DNA from: Streptomyces sp. B3I8
GTDB lineage: Bacteria; Actinomycetota; Actinomycetes; Streptomycetales; Streptomycetaceae
NCBI RefSeq assembly: GCF_030816915.1
Contig: NZ_JAUSYN010000002.1
Coordinates: 4,849,501-4,913,500 of the forward strand
DNA length: 64,000 bases
Direction: 5' to 3'
Shown: one piece after another, positions 38,678 through 46,509 of the stretch
Numbering within the stretch: the first letter of the stretch is position 1
How the letters are laid out: every line of letters begins with the position of its first letter
Made by a program: the position numbers and the translations under genes
Notes under the pieces: model-generated
What the model was told of the DNA's origin: nothing
Databases searched by the model: none
Seen by the model: the letters and a program-made list of their open reading frames with translations, nothing else

Positions 38678-39019
38678 ATGAAGAAAAGCGTGCTGACCCG
38701 CTACCGCGTCATGGCCTACGTCACCGGTGTGCTCCTGGTCCTGCTGTGCCTCAGCATGATCGCCAAGTACGGGTTCGACGTCGACGGCGCCGCGGACTTC
38801 ACCCGGGTCGTCGCCATCGCGCACGGCTGGCTCTACGTCGTGTACCTCGTCTTCGCCTTCGACCTGGGCGCGAAGGCGAAGTGGCCGGTCGCCAAGCAAC
38901 TGTGGGTGCTGCTCGCGGGCACCGTGCCGACCGCGGCCTTCTTCGTGGAGCGCAGGATCAGCCACGAGCTGGAGCCGAAGCTCGCGCAGGACGCGGCACC
39001 GGCGACCGCCAAGGCCTGA
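38678..39019 (+). CDS. DUF3817 membrane protein (copy 2)
   Basis: A 113-aa protein with three hydrophobic segments (MAYVTGVLLVLLCLSMIAKYG, VVAIAHGWLYVVYLVFAFDLG, LWVLLAGTVPTAAFFVERRI), the same topology as the protein at 34948. The conserved AHGxxYxxYLxxxFDL motif is visible. The function is unknown. It is followed by a hairpin at 39097-39122. Confidence 0.85.
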   Translation: MKKSVLTRYRVMAYVTGVLLVLLCLSMIAKYGFDVDGAADFTRVVAIAHGWLYVVYLVFAFDLGAKAKWPVAKQLWVLLAGTVPTAAFFVERRISHELEPKLAQDAAPATAKA

Positions 39020-39096
39020 GTCCTCGGCAGTCGGGGCCCGAGGCCCGGCAGCCGAGGCCCGAGCGCCTTCCCGGGGCCCGGCGCAGCGGCTCCGCG

Positions 39097-39122
39097 CCGC
39101 CGTACGGACACACGTACGGCGG
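39097..39122 (+). terminator. Hairpin terminator after DUF3817 copy 2
   Basis: A 10-bp perfect inverted repeat CCGCCGTACG/CGTACGGCGG with a 6-nt loop lies 78 bp after the DUF3817 stop and just before the icmA promoter, insulating icmA from upstream transcription. Confidence 0.6.
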
Positions 39123-39134
39123 TCCCCCATCGAC

Positions 39135-39158
39135 ATTTACTTGGACGTCCTAGTAAAT
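39135..39158. promoter_or_regulatory. 24-bp palindromic operator candidate upstream of icmA
   Basis: Outer arms ATTTACT/AGTAAAT enclose the palindrome GGACGTCC, with only one T/T mismatch position across the whole 24 bp. It ends 8 bp before the icmA start and so overlaps the promoter or initiation region. A dimeric repressor (TetR-type by symmetry) is likely. The nearby TetR gene at 41.1-41.7 kb is one candidate. Confidence 0.6.
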
Positions 39159-39166
39159 TCGAGGGT

Positions 39167-40867
39167 ATGGACGCTGACGCCATCGAGGAGGGCCGCCGTC
39201 GCTGGCAGGCCCGCTACGACGCCTCCCGCACCCGGGACGCGGACTTCACCACGCTCTCCGGCGACCCCGTGGAGCCGGTCTACGGGCCCCGGCCCGGCGA
39301 CACCTACGAGGGCTTCGAACGGATCGGCTGGCCGGGGGAGTACCCCTTCACCCGCGGCCTGTACCCGACCGGCTACCGCGGCCGGACATGGACCATCCGG
39401 CAGTTCGCCGGGTTCGGCAACGCCGAGCAGACCAACGAGCGCTACAAGATGATCCTCGCCAACGGCGGCGGAGGACTGTCGGTCGCGTTCGACATGCCCA
39501 CCCTCATGGGCCGCGACTCCGACGACCCGCGCTCGCTCGGCGAGGTCGGGCACTGCGGGGTGGCGATCGACTCGGCAGCCGACATGGAGGTCCTGTTCAA
39601 GGACATCCCGCTCGGCGACGTGACGACCTCCATGACGATCAGCGGCCCCGCCGTGCCCGTCTTCTGCATGTACCTGGTCGCCGCCGAGCGCCAGGGCGTC
39701 GACCCCGGCGTCCTCAACGGCACGCTCCAGACGGACATCTTCAAGGAGTACATCGCGCAGAAGGAGTGGCTCTTCCAGCCCGAGCCGCACCTGCGCCTCA
39801 TCGGCGACCTGATGGAGCACTGCGCCGCCCGCATCCCCGCGTACAAGCCGCTGTCCGTCTCCGGCTACCACATCCGCGAGGCCGGCTCCACGGCCGCGCA
39901 GGAGCTCGCCTACACCCTCGCGGACGGCTTCGGGTACGTCGAGCTGGGGCTCTCCCGCGGCCTCGACGTGAACGTGTTCGCCCCCGGGCTGTCCTTCTTC
40001 TTCGACGCGCACCTCGACTTCTTCGAGGAGATCGCCAAGTTCCGGGCCGCCCGGCGCATCTGGGCGCGCTGGATGCGGGACGTGTACGGGGCGACGTCGC
40101 AGAAGGCGCAGTGGCTGCGCTTCCACACCCAGACCGCCGGGGTCTCGCTGACCGCGCAGCAGCCGTACAACAACGTGGTGCGTACGGCGGTGGAGGCGCT
40201 GGCGGCGGTGCTGGGCGGCACCAACTCGCTGCACACCAACGCGCTCGACGAGACCCTCGCGCTGCCGAGCGAGCAGGCGGCGGAGATCGCGCTGCGCACG
40301 CAGCAGGTGCTGATGGAGGAGACGGGCGTCGGCAACGTGGCCGACCCGCTGGGCGGCTCCTGGTACGTCGAGCAGCTCACCGACCGGATCGAGGCGGACG
40401 CGGAGAAGATCTTCGAGCAGATCAGGGAGCGGGGGCAGCGCGCGCACCCGGACGGGCAGCACCCCATCGGCCCGATCACCTCCGGCATCCTGCGCGGGAT
40501 CGAGGACGGCTGGTTCACCGGCGAGATCGCGGAGTCCGCGTTCCGTTACCAGCGGGCGCTGGAGAAGGGCGACAAGCGGGTCGTGGGCGTCAACGCCCAC
40601 ACCGGGTCGGTCACCGGCGACCTGGAGATCCTGCGGGTCAGCCACGAGGTGGAGCGCGAGCAGGTACGGGTGCTCGGCGAGCGGCGGGCCGCGCGGGACG
40701 ACGCGGCGGTACGAGGCGCGCTGGACGCGATGCTGGCGGCGGCGCGGGGCGGCTCGAACATGGTCGAGCCGATGCTGGACGCGGTGCGGGCGGAGGCGAC
40801 GCTGGGCGAGATCTGCGGCGCGCTCCGCGAGGAGTGGGGCGTCTACACGGAGCCCCCGGGCTTCTGA
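39167..40867 (+). CDS. icmA: Isobutyryl-CoA mutase large subunit
   Basis: IcmA interconverts isobutyryl-CoA and n-butyryl-CoA using adenosylcobalamin carried by a separate small subunit (IcmB). The protein has 566 aa, the exact IcmA length, and lacks the C-terminal B12-binding domain of methylmalonyl-CoA mutase. The two residues described as separating IcmA from methylmalonyl-CoA mutase are IcmA-like: Phe80 ([11 protein letters not shown], mutase Tyr89) and Gln198 (KEYIAQKEW, mutase Arg207). The catalytic region [22 protein letters not shown] is intact. No icmB is in the window. Syntenic with SCO5415. A palindrome covers its 5' region. Confidence 0.95.
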   Translation: MDADAIEEGRRRWQARYDASRTRDADFTTLSGDPVEPVYGPRPGDTYEGFERIGWPGEYPFTRGLYPTGYRGRTWTIRQFAGFGNAEQTNERYKMILANGGGGLSVAFDMPTLMGRDSDDPRSLGEVGHCGVAIDSAADMEVLFKDIPLGDVTTSMTISGPAVPVFCMYLVAAERQGVDPGVLNGTLQTDIFKEYIAQKEWLFQPEPHLRLIGDLMEHCAARIPAYKPLSVSGYHIREAGSTAAQELAYTLADGFGYVELGLSRGLDVNVFAPGLSFFFDAHLDFFEEIAKFRAARRIWARWMRDVYGATSQKAQWLRFHTQTAGVSLTAQQPYNNVVRTAVEALAAVLGGTNSLHTNALDETLALPSEQAAEIALRTQQVLMEETGVGNVADPLGGSWYVEQLTDRIEADAEKIFEQIRERGQRAHPDGQHPIGPITSGILRGIEDGWFTGEIAESAFRYQRALEKGDKRVVGVNAHTGSVTGDLEILRVSHEVEREQVRVLGERRAARDDAAVRGALDAMLAAARGGSNMVEPMLDAVRAEATLGEICGALREEWGVYTEPPGF

Positions 40868-40891
40868 CCCTCCGCCGAGGACTCGTCGAGG

Positions 40892-40926
40892 GGCGCGGGG
40901 CCGCCGGGCGCGCGCGGCCCCGCGCC
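40892..40926. terminator. Terminator between icmA and the TetR gene
   Basis: A 12-bp perfect stem (40892-40903 / 40915-40926) with an 11-nt G/C loop lies 25 bp after the icmA stop, between convergent genes. Confidence 0.65.
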
Positions 40927-41056
40927 GCCTCACGTCGTCCCTCGCCCTCTCACACCCGTCCGTGATGCGGGAACCTCGCGGACCGTGGGCACGGCCTCGT
41001 CGCCGGCGAAGGCGCGGATCCGCCCGTCGTGGTCGTCCTCGGGCGGATCCGTCGCG

Positions 41057-41686
41057 TCACACCGCCGACAGGCCGTCCAGCAGAAGGCGGGTGAACGCCC
41101 GGGTCCACTCCGCGTCCGCCGGTTCCCCGCTCACCAGCGTGCGGTGGACCACCGCTCCCGCGACCACGTCGAAGATCAGGTCCGCGGCCCGGTGCGCCGC
41201 GCCCGCGTCCGGCTCGGCCGGCAGCTCGCCGCGGGCGGTCGCCCGTGCGCGGCCCTCCACCACCAGCCGCTTCTGCCGCTCCACGATCGACGTCCGGATC
41301 CGCTCCCGCAGCGGCGCGTCCCGCGTGGCCTCCGCCACCACCGCCATCAGGGCCGTCTTCGTCTCCGGCCGGTCGAGGATCGCCGCGAACTGCCGCACCA
41401 CGCCCTCGACATCGGCCGCCAGGCTGCCCCGGTCCGGCAGTTCCAGCTCGTCGAAGAGGACCGCGACCGCGTCCACGACGAGTTCGTTCTTCCCGGCCCA
41501 CCGCCGGTACAGCGTCGTCTTCGCCACCCCGGCCCGGGTCGCCACGTCGCCGAGCGTCAGCCGGGACCAGCCCAGCTCCACCAGTGCCGCCCGTGTCGCC
41601 TGGAGGATCGCGGCGTCCGCGGCGGCGCTGCGGGGGCGCCCGGCGGGACGGGGCGCGGAAGGACGAGAGGGCATGTCAGCGACCAT
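41057..41686 (-). CDS. TetR-family transcriptional regulator
   Basis: A 209-aa TetR regulator. The N-terminal helix-turn-helix is DAAILQATRAALVELGWSRLTLGDVATRAGVAKTTLYRRWAGKNELVVDAV, followed by a helical ligand-binding domain ending VHRTLVSGEPADAEWTRAFTRLLLDGL. In-frame ATGs at 41686 and 41674 are both possible; neither has a strong ribosome site. The ligand is unknown. It lies convergent to icmA and divergent from the thioredoxin gene. Confidence 0.9.
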   Translation of the reverse strand: MVADMPSRPSAPRPAGRPRSAAADAAILQATRAALVELGWSRLTLGDVATRAGVAKTTLYRRWAGKNELVVDAVAVLFDELELPDRGSLAADVEGVVRQFAAILDRPETKTALMAVVAEATRDAPLRERIRTSIVERQKRLVVEGRARATARGELPAEPDAGAAHRAADLIFDVVAGAVVHRTLVSGEPADAEWTRAFTRLLLDGLSAV

Positions 41687-41918
41687 ATCCGGCCGCTCTG
41701 CGACGTCTGTGCGTCAGACTTGTGAAGTCGTGAGGGAGATCACCGGGAGAGAGCCTGCGGGCTCCCCGGACCCCGGTTACGCTACGACTCGTAGCGAAAC
41801 GCGACGACCACGGCGCCAGGTGGGGACCCGGCGCACTCGTGCTCGATTCCCGTGGACTTGTTTCCCATGGAGCGGGCGCGGGGACCACGCGTGTGCGCGG
41901 AAGGGGGAGGATGTACTC

Positions 41919-42893
41919 ATGCAGCCACGGAACATGTCCATGAGCGGAGTCGTCGACCTCGCCGCGGTGAAGGCGGCCCAGGAGGCCAAGGCGAAGGCGG
42001 AGCAGGCGCGGGCCGAAGCCGCCCGGCGGGGCGACACGGGGGCGGTGTCCCCCGCGGAGCTGGTGCTCGACGTCGACGAGGCCGGATTCGAACGTGACGT
42101 ACTGCAGCGCTCCACCGAGGTGCCCGTCGTCATCGACTTCTGGGCCGAGTGGTGCGAGCCCTGCAAGCAGTTGAGCCCGGTCCTGGAGCGGCTGGCCGTC
42201 GAGTACAACGGCCGGTTCCTGCTCGCGAGGATCGACGTCGACGCCAACCAGATGCTGATGCAGCAGTTCGGCATCCAGGGCATCCCGGCGGTCTTCGCCG
42301 TCGTCGCCGGCCAGGCGCTGCCCCTCTTCCAGGGAGCGGCGGGCGAGCAGCAGATCCGGGAGACGCTGGACCAGCTCGTCCAGGTCGCCGAGCAGCGGTT
42401 CGGACTGACGGGGCTGACCGTCGACCCGGACGCCGTGCCCGGCGCGCGCCCGGCGGAGGCCGAGGCCCCGGCCGGCCCGTACGACGAGACGCTGGAGGCC
42501 GCCGTCCGCGCCCTGGACTCGGGTGACCTGGCCGGCGCGGTCGCGGCCTACGAGAACGTGCTCGGCGAGGACCCCGGCAACCCGGAGGCCAAGCTGGGGC
42601 TCGCCCAGGCCGAGCTGTTGCAGCGGGTGCAGGGTCTGGATCCGCGGAAGGTGCGTCAGGAGGCCGCCGAGAAGCCCGGCGACGTGGCCGCGCAGATCAC
42701 CGCCGCCGACCTGGACCTGGTGGGCGGTCACGTCGAGGACGCCTTCGGCCGGTTGACCGACACGGTGCGACGCACGGCGGGCGACGACCGGAACACGGCG
42801 CGGGTGCGGCTGCTGGAGCTGTTCGAGGTCGTCGGGGCCGACGACCCCCGGGTGACGGCGGCGCGCAGGGCGCTGGCCCGAGCCCTGTTCTGA
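41919..42893 (+). CDS. Thioredoxin-domain/TPR protein (CnoX/YbbN-like)
   Basis: A 324-aa cytoplasmic protein. An Ala/Glu-rich helical N-terminus is followed by a thioredoxin fold (~55-160) with active site WAEWCEPCKQL, cis-Pro in GIQGIPAVFAV, and a C-terminal TPR-like region (DSGDLAGAVAAYENVLGEDPGNPEAKLGLAQAELL). This is the architecture of YbbN/CnoX, a redox-linked holdase chaperone. Unlike E. coli CnoX, the CxxC pair is complete, so redox activity is expected. ATG 41919 has GGGGGAGG 8 bp upstream. Confidence 0.88.
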   Translation: MQPRNMSMSGVVDLAAVKAAQEAKAKAEQARAEAARRGDTGAVSPAELVLDVDEAGFERDVLQRSTEVPVVIDFWAEWCEPCKQLSPVLERLAVEYNGRFLLARIDVDANQMLMQQFGIQGIPAVFAVVAGQALPLFQGAAGEQQIRETLDQLVQVAEQRFGLTGLTVDPDAVPGARPAEAEAPAGPYDETLEAAVRALDSGDLAGAVAAYENVLGEDPGNPEAKLGLAQAELLQRVQGLDPRKVRQEAAEKPGDVAAQITAADLDLVGGHVEDAFGRLTDTVRRTAGDDRNTARVRLLELFEVVGADDPRVTAARRALARALF

Positions 42894-42980
42894 CCGGTTT
42901 TACGCGACTTGCTGATGACCTGTCGCTAAACACCGGGTGCTGTGATGCCGCGGTGAAAATTCGCCGACCGAGTGGCGCAG

Positions 42981-43018
42981 GCGGCCGCGTTTTGCCAAAA
43001 CTTGGCAATGGCGGCCGC
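42981..43018. promoter_or_regulatory. Nested inverted repeat with TTGCCAA-aac-TTGGCAA core
   Basis: The core at 42992-43008 is a perfect 7-bp inverted repeat with a 3-bp spacer; it is framed by GCGGCCGC on both sides (42981-42988, 43011-43018). It may be an operator or the terminator of the thioredoxin gene; the G/C arms favour a terminator, the A/T core an operator. Confidence 0.45.
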
Positions 43019-43148
43019 TGTTACTCCGAGTAAACCAGCGTCGTCGCCCTGTCGGTCTCTGTCCGTACTTCAACCGTTTCGTCGCCCGGTTCGGCGACAC
43101 CCAGCGTCGCCGTACGGCCGCGACGGGTCGTGGCGCGGTTACCCGGCC

Positions 43149-43164
43149 GTTACTAGCGAGTAAC
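43149..43164. promoter_or_regulatory. Palindrome GTTACTAGCGAGTAAC
   Basis: A 6-bp perfect inverted repeat with a 4-bp spacer. A second, shorter version, TTACTccgAGTAA, lies at 43021-43033. Two related symmetric sites in one intergenic region suggest binding by one dimeric regulator; its identity is unknown. Confidence 0.45.
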
Positions 43165-43542
43165 GAACCCCCTTGCGGGGGCGGCCGGAATGCACCACGA
43201 TCGGCGACGCTCGGTCCATTGCCGTACCCCGCAGCCAGTCGGGTCGCGGAGCTTCTCTGGGTCCCCACCGGGCAGGGGCCGGCGACAGTGACGCCGGCTC
43301 CTGGACAGGGGGGTCTCCGCCGTCCGGCGGAGCCTGTCCGGCAGGTTGTGCGTGATGCGTGTCAGGCGCGACCAGTGGTTGTCGCTCGGGGGTGATCGCC
43401 GGTGATCCGGGCGCGGTCCGTGCCCGGCGCACCAGGCGCTCTCCTTACCGAGGACGTAGCACTTCTCCCATCCCTGCCCGGCCCGGCCGCCCACTCGGGG
43501 GACCGCCGGGGCCAGGAGATGTACGTCCGAGAAGGAGGAAAT

Positions 43543-44187
43543 ATGGAGTCCCAGGTGCGTGGCGGGACCAGATGGAAGCGGTTCGCTGTGGTCATGGTGC
43601 CCAGCGTGGCCGCTGCCGCAGCGATCGGAGTGAGTCTGGCCCAGGGCGCGCTGGCCGCGTCGTTCAGTGTGTCCGGCCAGGAGTTCAAGGTGCGGGCCGG
43701 CCACCTCGAGGGCACGGGATTCGCTCAGTACGGTGGTATCGACAGCGGTTACACGACGACCGAGGGCAAGGAAAAGACGGTTCACCCCGTCGCGATCTCG
43801 TCGTTCAAGAACGCCGAGATCACGAACATGTGCCAGTCGGTCAAGACGGAGATCCCGCTCATCGGGAAGACGTTCTACCTCCGTCTCGAGGCCGGTCCGG
43901 ACGCGGACCACAAGGTCGAGGCGAAGAACCTCTACATCGATGTGGCCCAGCTCGACGCCGATGCGACGTTCAAGAACATCGACATCGGTGTGGCCGTCAA
44001 GGACCAGACCAAGGGTCCGGCCGTCAAGAGCGGTGAGAACGCGCTGCCGGGCGGCTTCGCCCAGCAGGCGGACAAGGCCGACCTGACGGACGTCAAGCAG
44101 ACGGCCTGGGCGACCACGGCCGGCACCTTCAAGCTCAGCGGCCTGAAGATGCGGCTCGGCACCGACCCCAAGATGGAGTGCTTCTGA
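43543..44187 (+). CDS. DUF6230 exported protein
   Basis: A 214-aa protein starting ATG 43543 after a consensus AGGAGG. An N-terminal membrane/signal segment (RFAVVMVPSVAAAAAIGVSLAQGALAASF) is followed by a beta-rich extracellular domain (FSVSGQEFKVRAGHLEGTGFAQYGG...) with two Cys (NMCQSV and MECF at the end) that may form a disulfide. This is the DUF6230 family of Streptomyces, sometimes mislabelled cholesterol esterase; I see no hydrolase motif. It is the first gene of a three-gene locus with DUF6114 and a poly-Ser protein. Confidence 0.85.
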   Translation: MESQVRGGTRWKRFAVVMVPSVAAAAAIGVSLAQGALAASFSVSGQEFKVRAGHLEGTGFAQYGGIDSGYTTTEGKEKTVHPVAISSFKNAEITNMCQSVKTEIPLIGKTFYLRLEAGPDADHKVEAKNLYIDVAQLDADATFKNIDIGVAVKDQTKGPAVKSGENALPGGFAQQADKADLTDVKQTAWATTAGTFKLSGLKMRLGTDPKMECF

Positions 44188-44231
44188 CGGCTCCCGCGGC
44201 ACGGGTGTCTCCGGTCAACTGAGGCATCGAG

Positions 44232-44261
44232 GGGGTGGGGAGGCCGAGGCTTCCCCACCCC
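44232..44261 (+). terminator. Hairpin between DUF6230 and DUF6114 genes
   Basis: GGGTGGGGA...TCCCCACCC arms around GGCCGAGGC form a stem of about 10-12 bp, 45 bp after the DUF6230 stop. It could terminate part of the transcript and make the first gene more abundant than the next two. Confidence 0.5.
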
Positions 44262-44372
44262 GGTTCCCGGTCGGCGCCACGCGCCGGGCACCCTTGCAGA
44301 CTTCGACTTCCGGCTTACCGCCCCATGGCCGAGCCGGTACGTACTTCCACCGGACCCAGGGAGCTGTTTTCC

Positions 44373-44996
44373 ATGAGTGCCGAGACCCCGGTCCACGACG
44401 TCGGGACCTTCACCCGGGCGCGTCTGGGCTTCCGCGACTGGCGGGGCAGCCGGCCGTTCTGGGCGGGCCTTCTCACCGCGCTCGGCGGAGTGCCGATCGC
44501 CTACTTCCCGTATGCCACGCTCAAGCTGGGCACCATGTCGGTCACCATGGCGACCACGGCGGGTTCCGCGTCACTGATCATCGGCGTGCTGCTGTTCACG
44601 CTGGGGCTGACGATGTGGTTCCAGAAGGCCACGAGGGTCTTCGCCGGAATCGCGGCGATCATCCTGGGCCTGGTGTCCCTGGTGGTGTCCAACATCGGCG
44701 GATTCGTGATCGGCTTCCTGCTGGCGATGCTGGGCGGCGCCATGGCCGTCTCCTGGGTGCCCACCAAGGCCAAGCCCGAGCGGGCCAAGGGCGAGCCGGA
44801 CACCGGGAAGCAGGACCCGGACGGCGAGAGCGCCACCCCCGCCGCCCCCGTCCTGCCCGCCCAGGGCGAGCCGGGCACGCCGTACGGGGCCGTGAACGAC
44901 CCGGCGGCGCCGTCCGCCCCGCGTCCGCCGGCGGGCGGGGACGTCGCGGACGCCCGCGGCTTCGAGGGCCAGGACGGGGGGTACCGTGTCCGCTGA
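44373..44996 (+). CDS. DUF6114 membrane protein
   Basis: A 207-aa protein. The cytoplasmic N-terminus (FTRARLGFRDWRGSRPFWAGLLTALGGVPIAYFPY) leads into about four hydrophobic segments up to residue ~130, then a Pro/Ala/Gly-rich tail. The DUF6114 family typically neighbours DUF6230 genes. The function is unknown. Its last 11 bp overlap the start of the poly-serine protein gene, so the two are translationally coupled. Confidence 0.85.
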   Translation: MSAETPVHDVGTFTRARLGFRDWRGSRPFWAGLLTALGGVPIAYFPYATLKLGTMSVTMATTAGSASLIIGVLLFTLGLTMWFQKATRVFAGIAAIILGLVSLVVSNIGGFVIGFLLAMLGGAMAVSWVPTKAKPERAKGEPDTGKQDPDGESATPAAPVLPAQGEPGTPYGAVNDPAAPSAPRPPAGGDVADARGFEGQDGGYRVR

Positions 44997-46395
44997 CGAG
45001 GTGCGCGACATCGAGGCGCCCCCGAGAACCGGGCCGCGCCACGCGGCCCCGAGGAAGCCGCTGTTCACCCGCTTCCACGTACCGGCCGGCAAGGCGATAG
45101 CGCTCGCGGCGATGCCGACGGCGGTCCTCATGGGGATGGGGCTCACGCCGACCCTCGCCAGCGCCGACGACCACACGTCGTCCAAGAGCCTGACGGCCGA
45201 CGAGTACAAGGACTGCATGGACGCGCTGGCCTCCGCGTCGGCCTCGCCGTCCGCCTCGAAGTCCGCGACCCCCACGGAGTCCGCGAAGGACACGGAGTCG
45301 GGGAAGGCGGACGGGAAGACGGGCTCGTCGTCCTCCGACGACTCGTCCGGCAAGTCGGGTTCGGGTTCGGGCGGATCGTCGGACTCGAAGTCCGGGTCCG
45401 GGTCCCCGTCGAAATCCGGCTCGGGTTCGTCGTCCTCTTCGTCCTCTTCGTCCTCGTCTTCTTCGTCGTCCTCGTCGTCCTCTTCGTCGGATTCAGGTTC
45501 CGACGACAAGGGCGCGGGCGACCAGGGGACCGAGCCGTCCTCCTCCGCCACCGCGAGCGGCCACGGCGGGCTGCTGGGCGGCCTCGGGGACACCCTGAAG
45601 GACATCCTCACCCCGGGCCAGGACTCCGGCACCGACTCCTCGTCGACGGCCTCCCCGGCCCCCTCGGCGTCCAAGGCGGCGGACGACGCCACGTCCGCCA
45701 CGTCCAAGGCCGAGGAGACCACCAAGAAGGTCACCGACACGGTCAAGGGCACCGTCAAGGACGTCACCGACCCGGTGACCGAGGCGGCCGGCGACGCGGC
45801 GGACAAGGCCACCGAGAAGGCGAAGGAGGCGGCGGACAAGGCGACGTCCTCGCCGTCCCCCACCAGCTCGGCCGACGCCGGTCCGTCGGCCACCGCGAGC
45901 GAGGGCACCGACCCGGACGACTGCCCGGTGGCCACCGACGCCGAGGGCGGCGTCGACAACCAGGTGCTCCTTCCCGACGACCCCTGGCACCTGCAGGCCA
46001 GTTCGCTCACGCTGAAGGGCGCCGACTACCAGGGCATCGTGAAGGTCAGGACCGCCGACGGCACCGTCAAGAAGGTGCTCAAGTACGTCATCTCCGCCGG
46101 CACCGACATCGGCGACCTGCACCAGACGGTCAACGACCCCAAGAGCGGCAAGACGTACCACGTCCAGGCCGCCGACGGCTCGACGTCGACCATCCGCGAC
46201 GGTGACACCGTCATGTACACGGAGAGCATCTCCGGCAACCTGCTCGGCCTCATCCCGATCACGTTCGACCCGGAGCACCCGCCGCCGCTGAACATCCCGC
46301 TGATCTACTTCACCAAGGTCGAGGTCGTCCAGGCCGGCCAGTTCGGCGGCACCCTGCACATCCCCGGTCTGCGCCAGTACACGACCGACAACTGA
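44986..46395 (+). CDS. Secreted protein with poly-serine linker
   Basis: A 469-aa predicted exported protein. The signal/anchor is GKAIALAAMPTAVLMGMGLTPTLASADD. Next is a Ser/Lys/Gly/Asp-rich region containing 21 consecutive Ser codons (about 45428-45490), an Ala/Lys/Thr-rich helical stretch (TTKKVTDTVKGTVKDVTDPVTEAAGDAADKA), and a folded C-terminal domain (~330-469) with DDCPVATDAEGGVDNQVLLPDDPWHLQASSLTLKGADYQGIV. The long linker suggests the C-terminal domain is held beyond the cell wall. The function is unknown. GTG 44986 overlaps the DUF6114 gene. Confidence 0.82.
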   Translation: MSADEVRDIEAPPRTGPRHAAPRKPLFTRFHVPAGKAIALAAMPTAVLMGMGLTPTLASADDHTSSKSLTADEYKDCMDALASASASPSASKSATPTESAKDTESGKADGKTGSSSSDDSSGKSGSGSGGSSDSKSGSGSPSKSGSGSSSSSSSSSSSSSSSSSSSSSDSGSDDKGAGDQGTEPSSSATASGHGGLLGGLGDTLKDILTPGQDSGTDSSSTASPAPSASKAADDATSATSKAEETTKKVTDTVKGTVKDVTDPVTEAAGDAADKATEKAKEAADKATSSPSPTSSADAGPSATASEGTDPDDCPVATDAEGGVDNQVLLPDDPWHLQASSLTLKGADYQGIVKVRTADGTVKKVLKYVISAGTDIGDLHQTVNDPKSGKTYHVQAADGSTSTIRDGDTVMYTESISGNLLGLIPITFDPEHPPPLNIPLIYFTKVEVVQAGQFGGTLHIPGLRQYTTDN

Positions 46396-46433
46396 CCTCG
46401 GACCCTCGGACCTTCCCGGGAGCCGCACACGGA

Positions 46434-46476
46434 CTGTGGCCCGGTACCCGCCGGTGAGGCGGGTACCGGGCCACAG
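46434..46476. terminator. Bidirectional terminator between the poly-serine gene and pyk
   Basis: A perfect 19-bp stem (46434-46452 / 46458-46476) with a 5-nt loop between convergent genes, 38 bp after one stop and 33 bp from the other. Confidence 0.85.
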
Positions 46477-46509
46477 CCCTGCTGTCCTGCTCGTGGTGAG
46501 CGCCGCTGT

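Larger units (their letters stand above)
42894..43542. other. 649-bp intergenic region with several inverted repeats, upstream of the DUF6230 locus
   Basis: No convincing gene. It contains the nested inverted repeat 42981-43018, two TTACT/AGTAA palindromes (43021-43033 and 43149-43164), and a strong AGGAGG ribosome site at its right end. The length and multiple symmetrical sites suggest a complex promoter controlling the cell-surface locus that follows. Confidence 0.5.
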
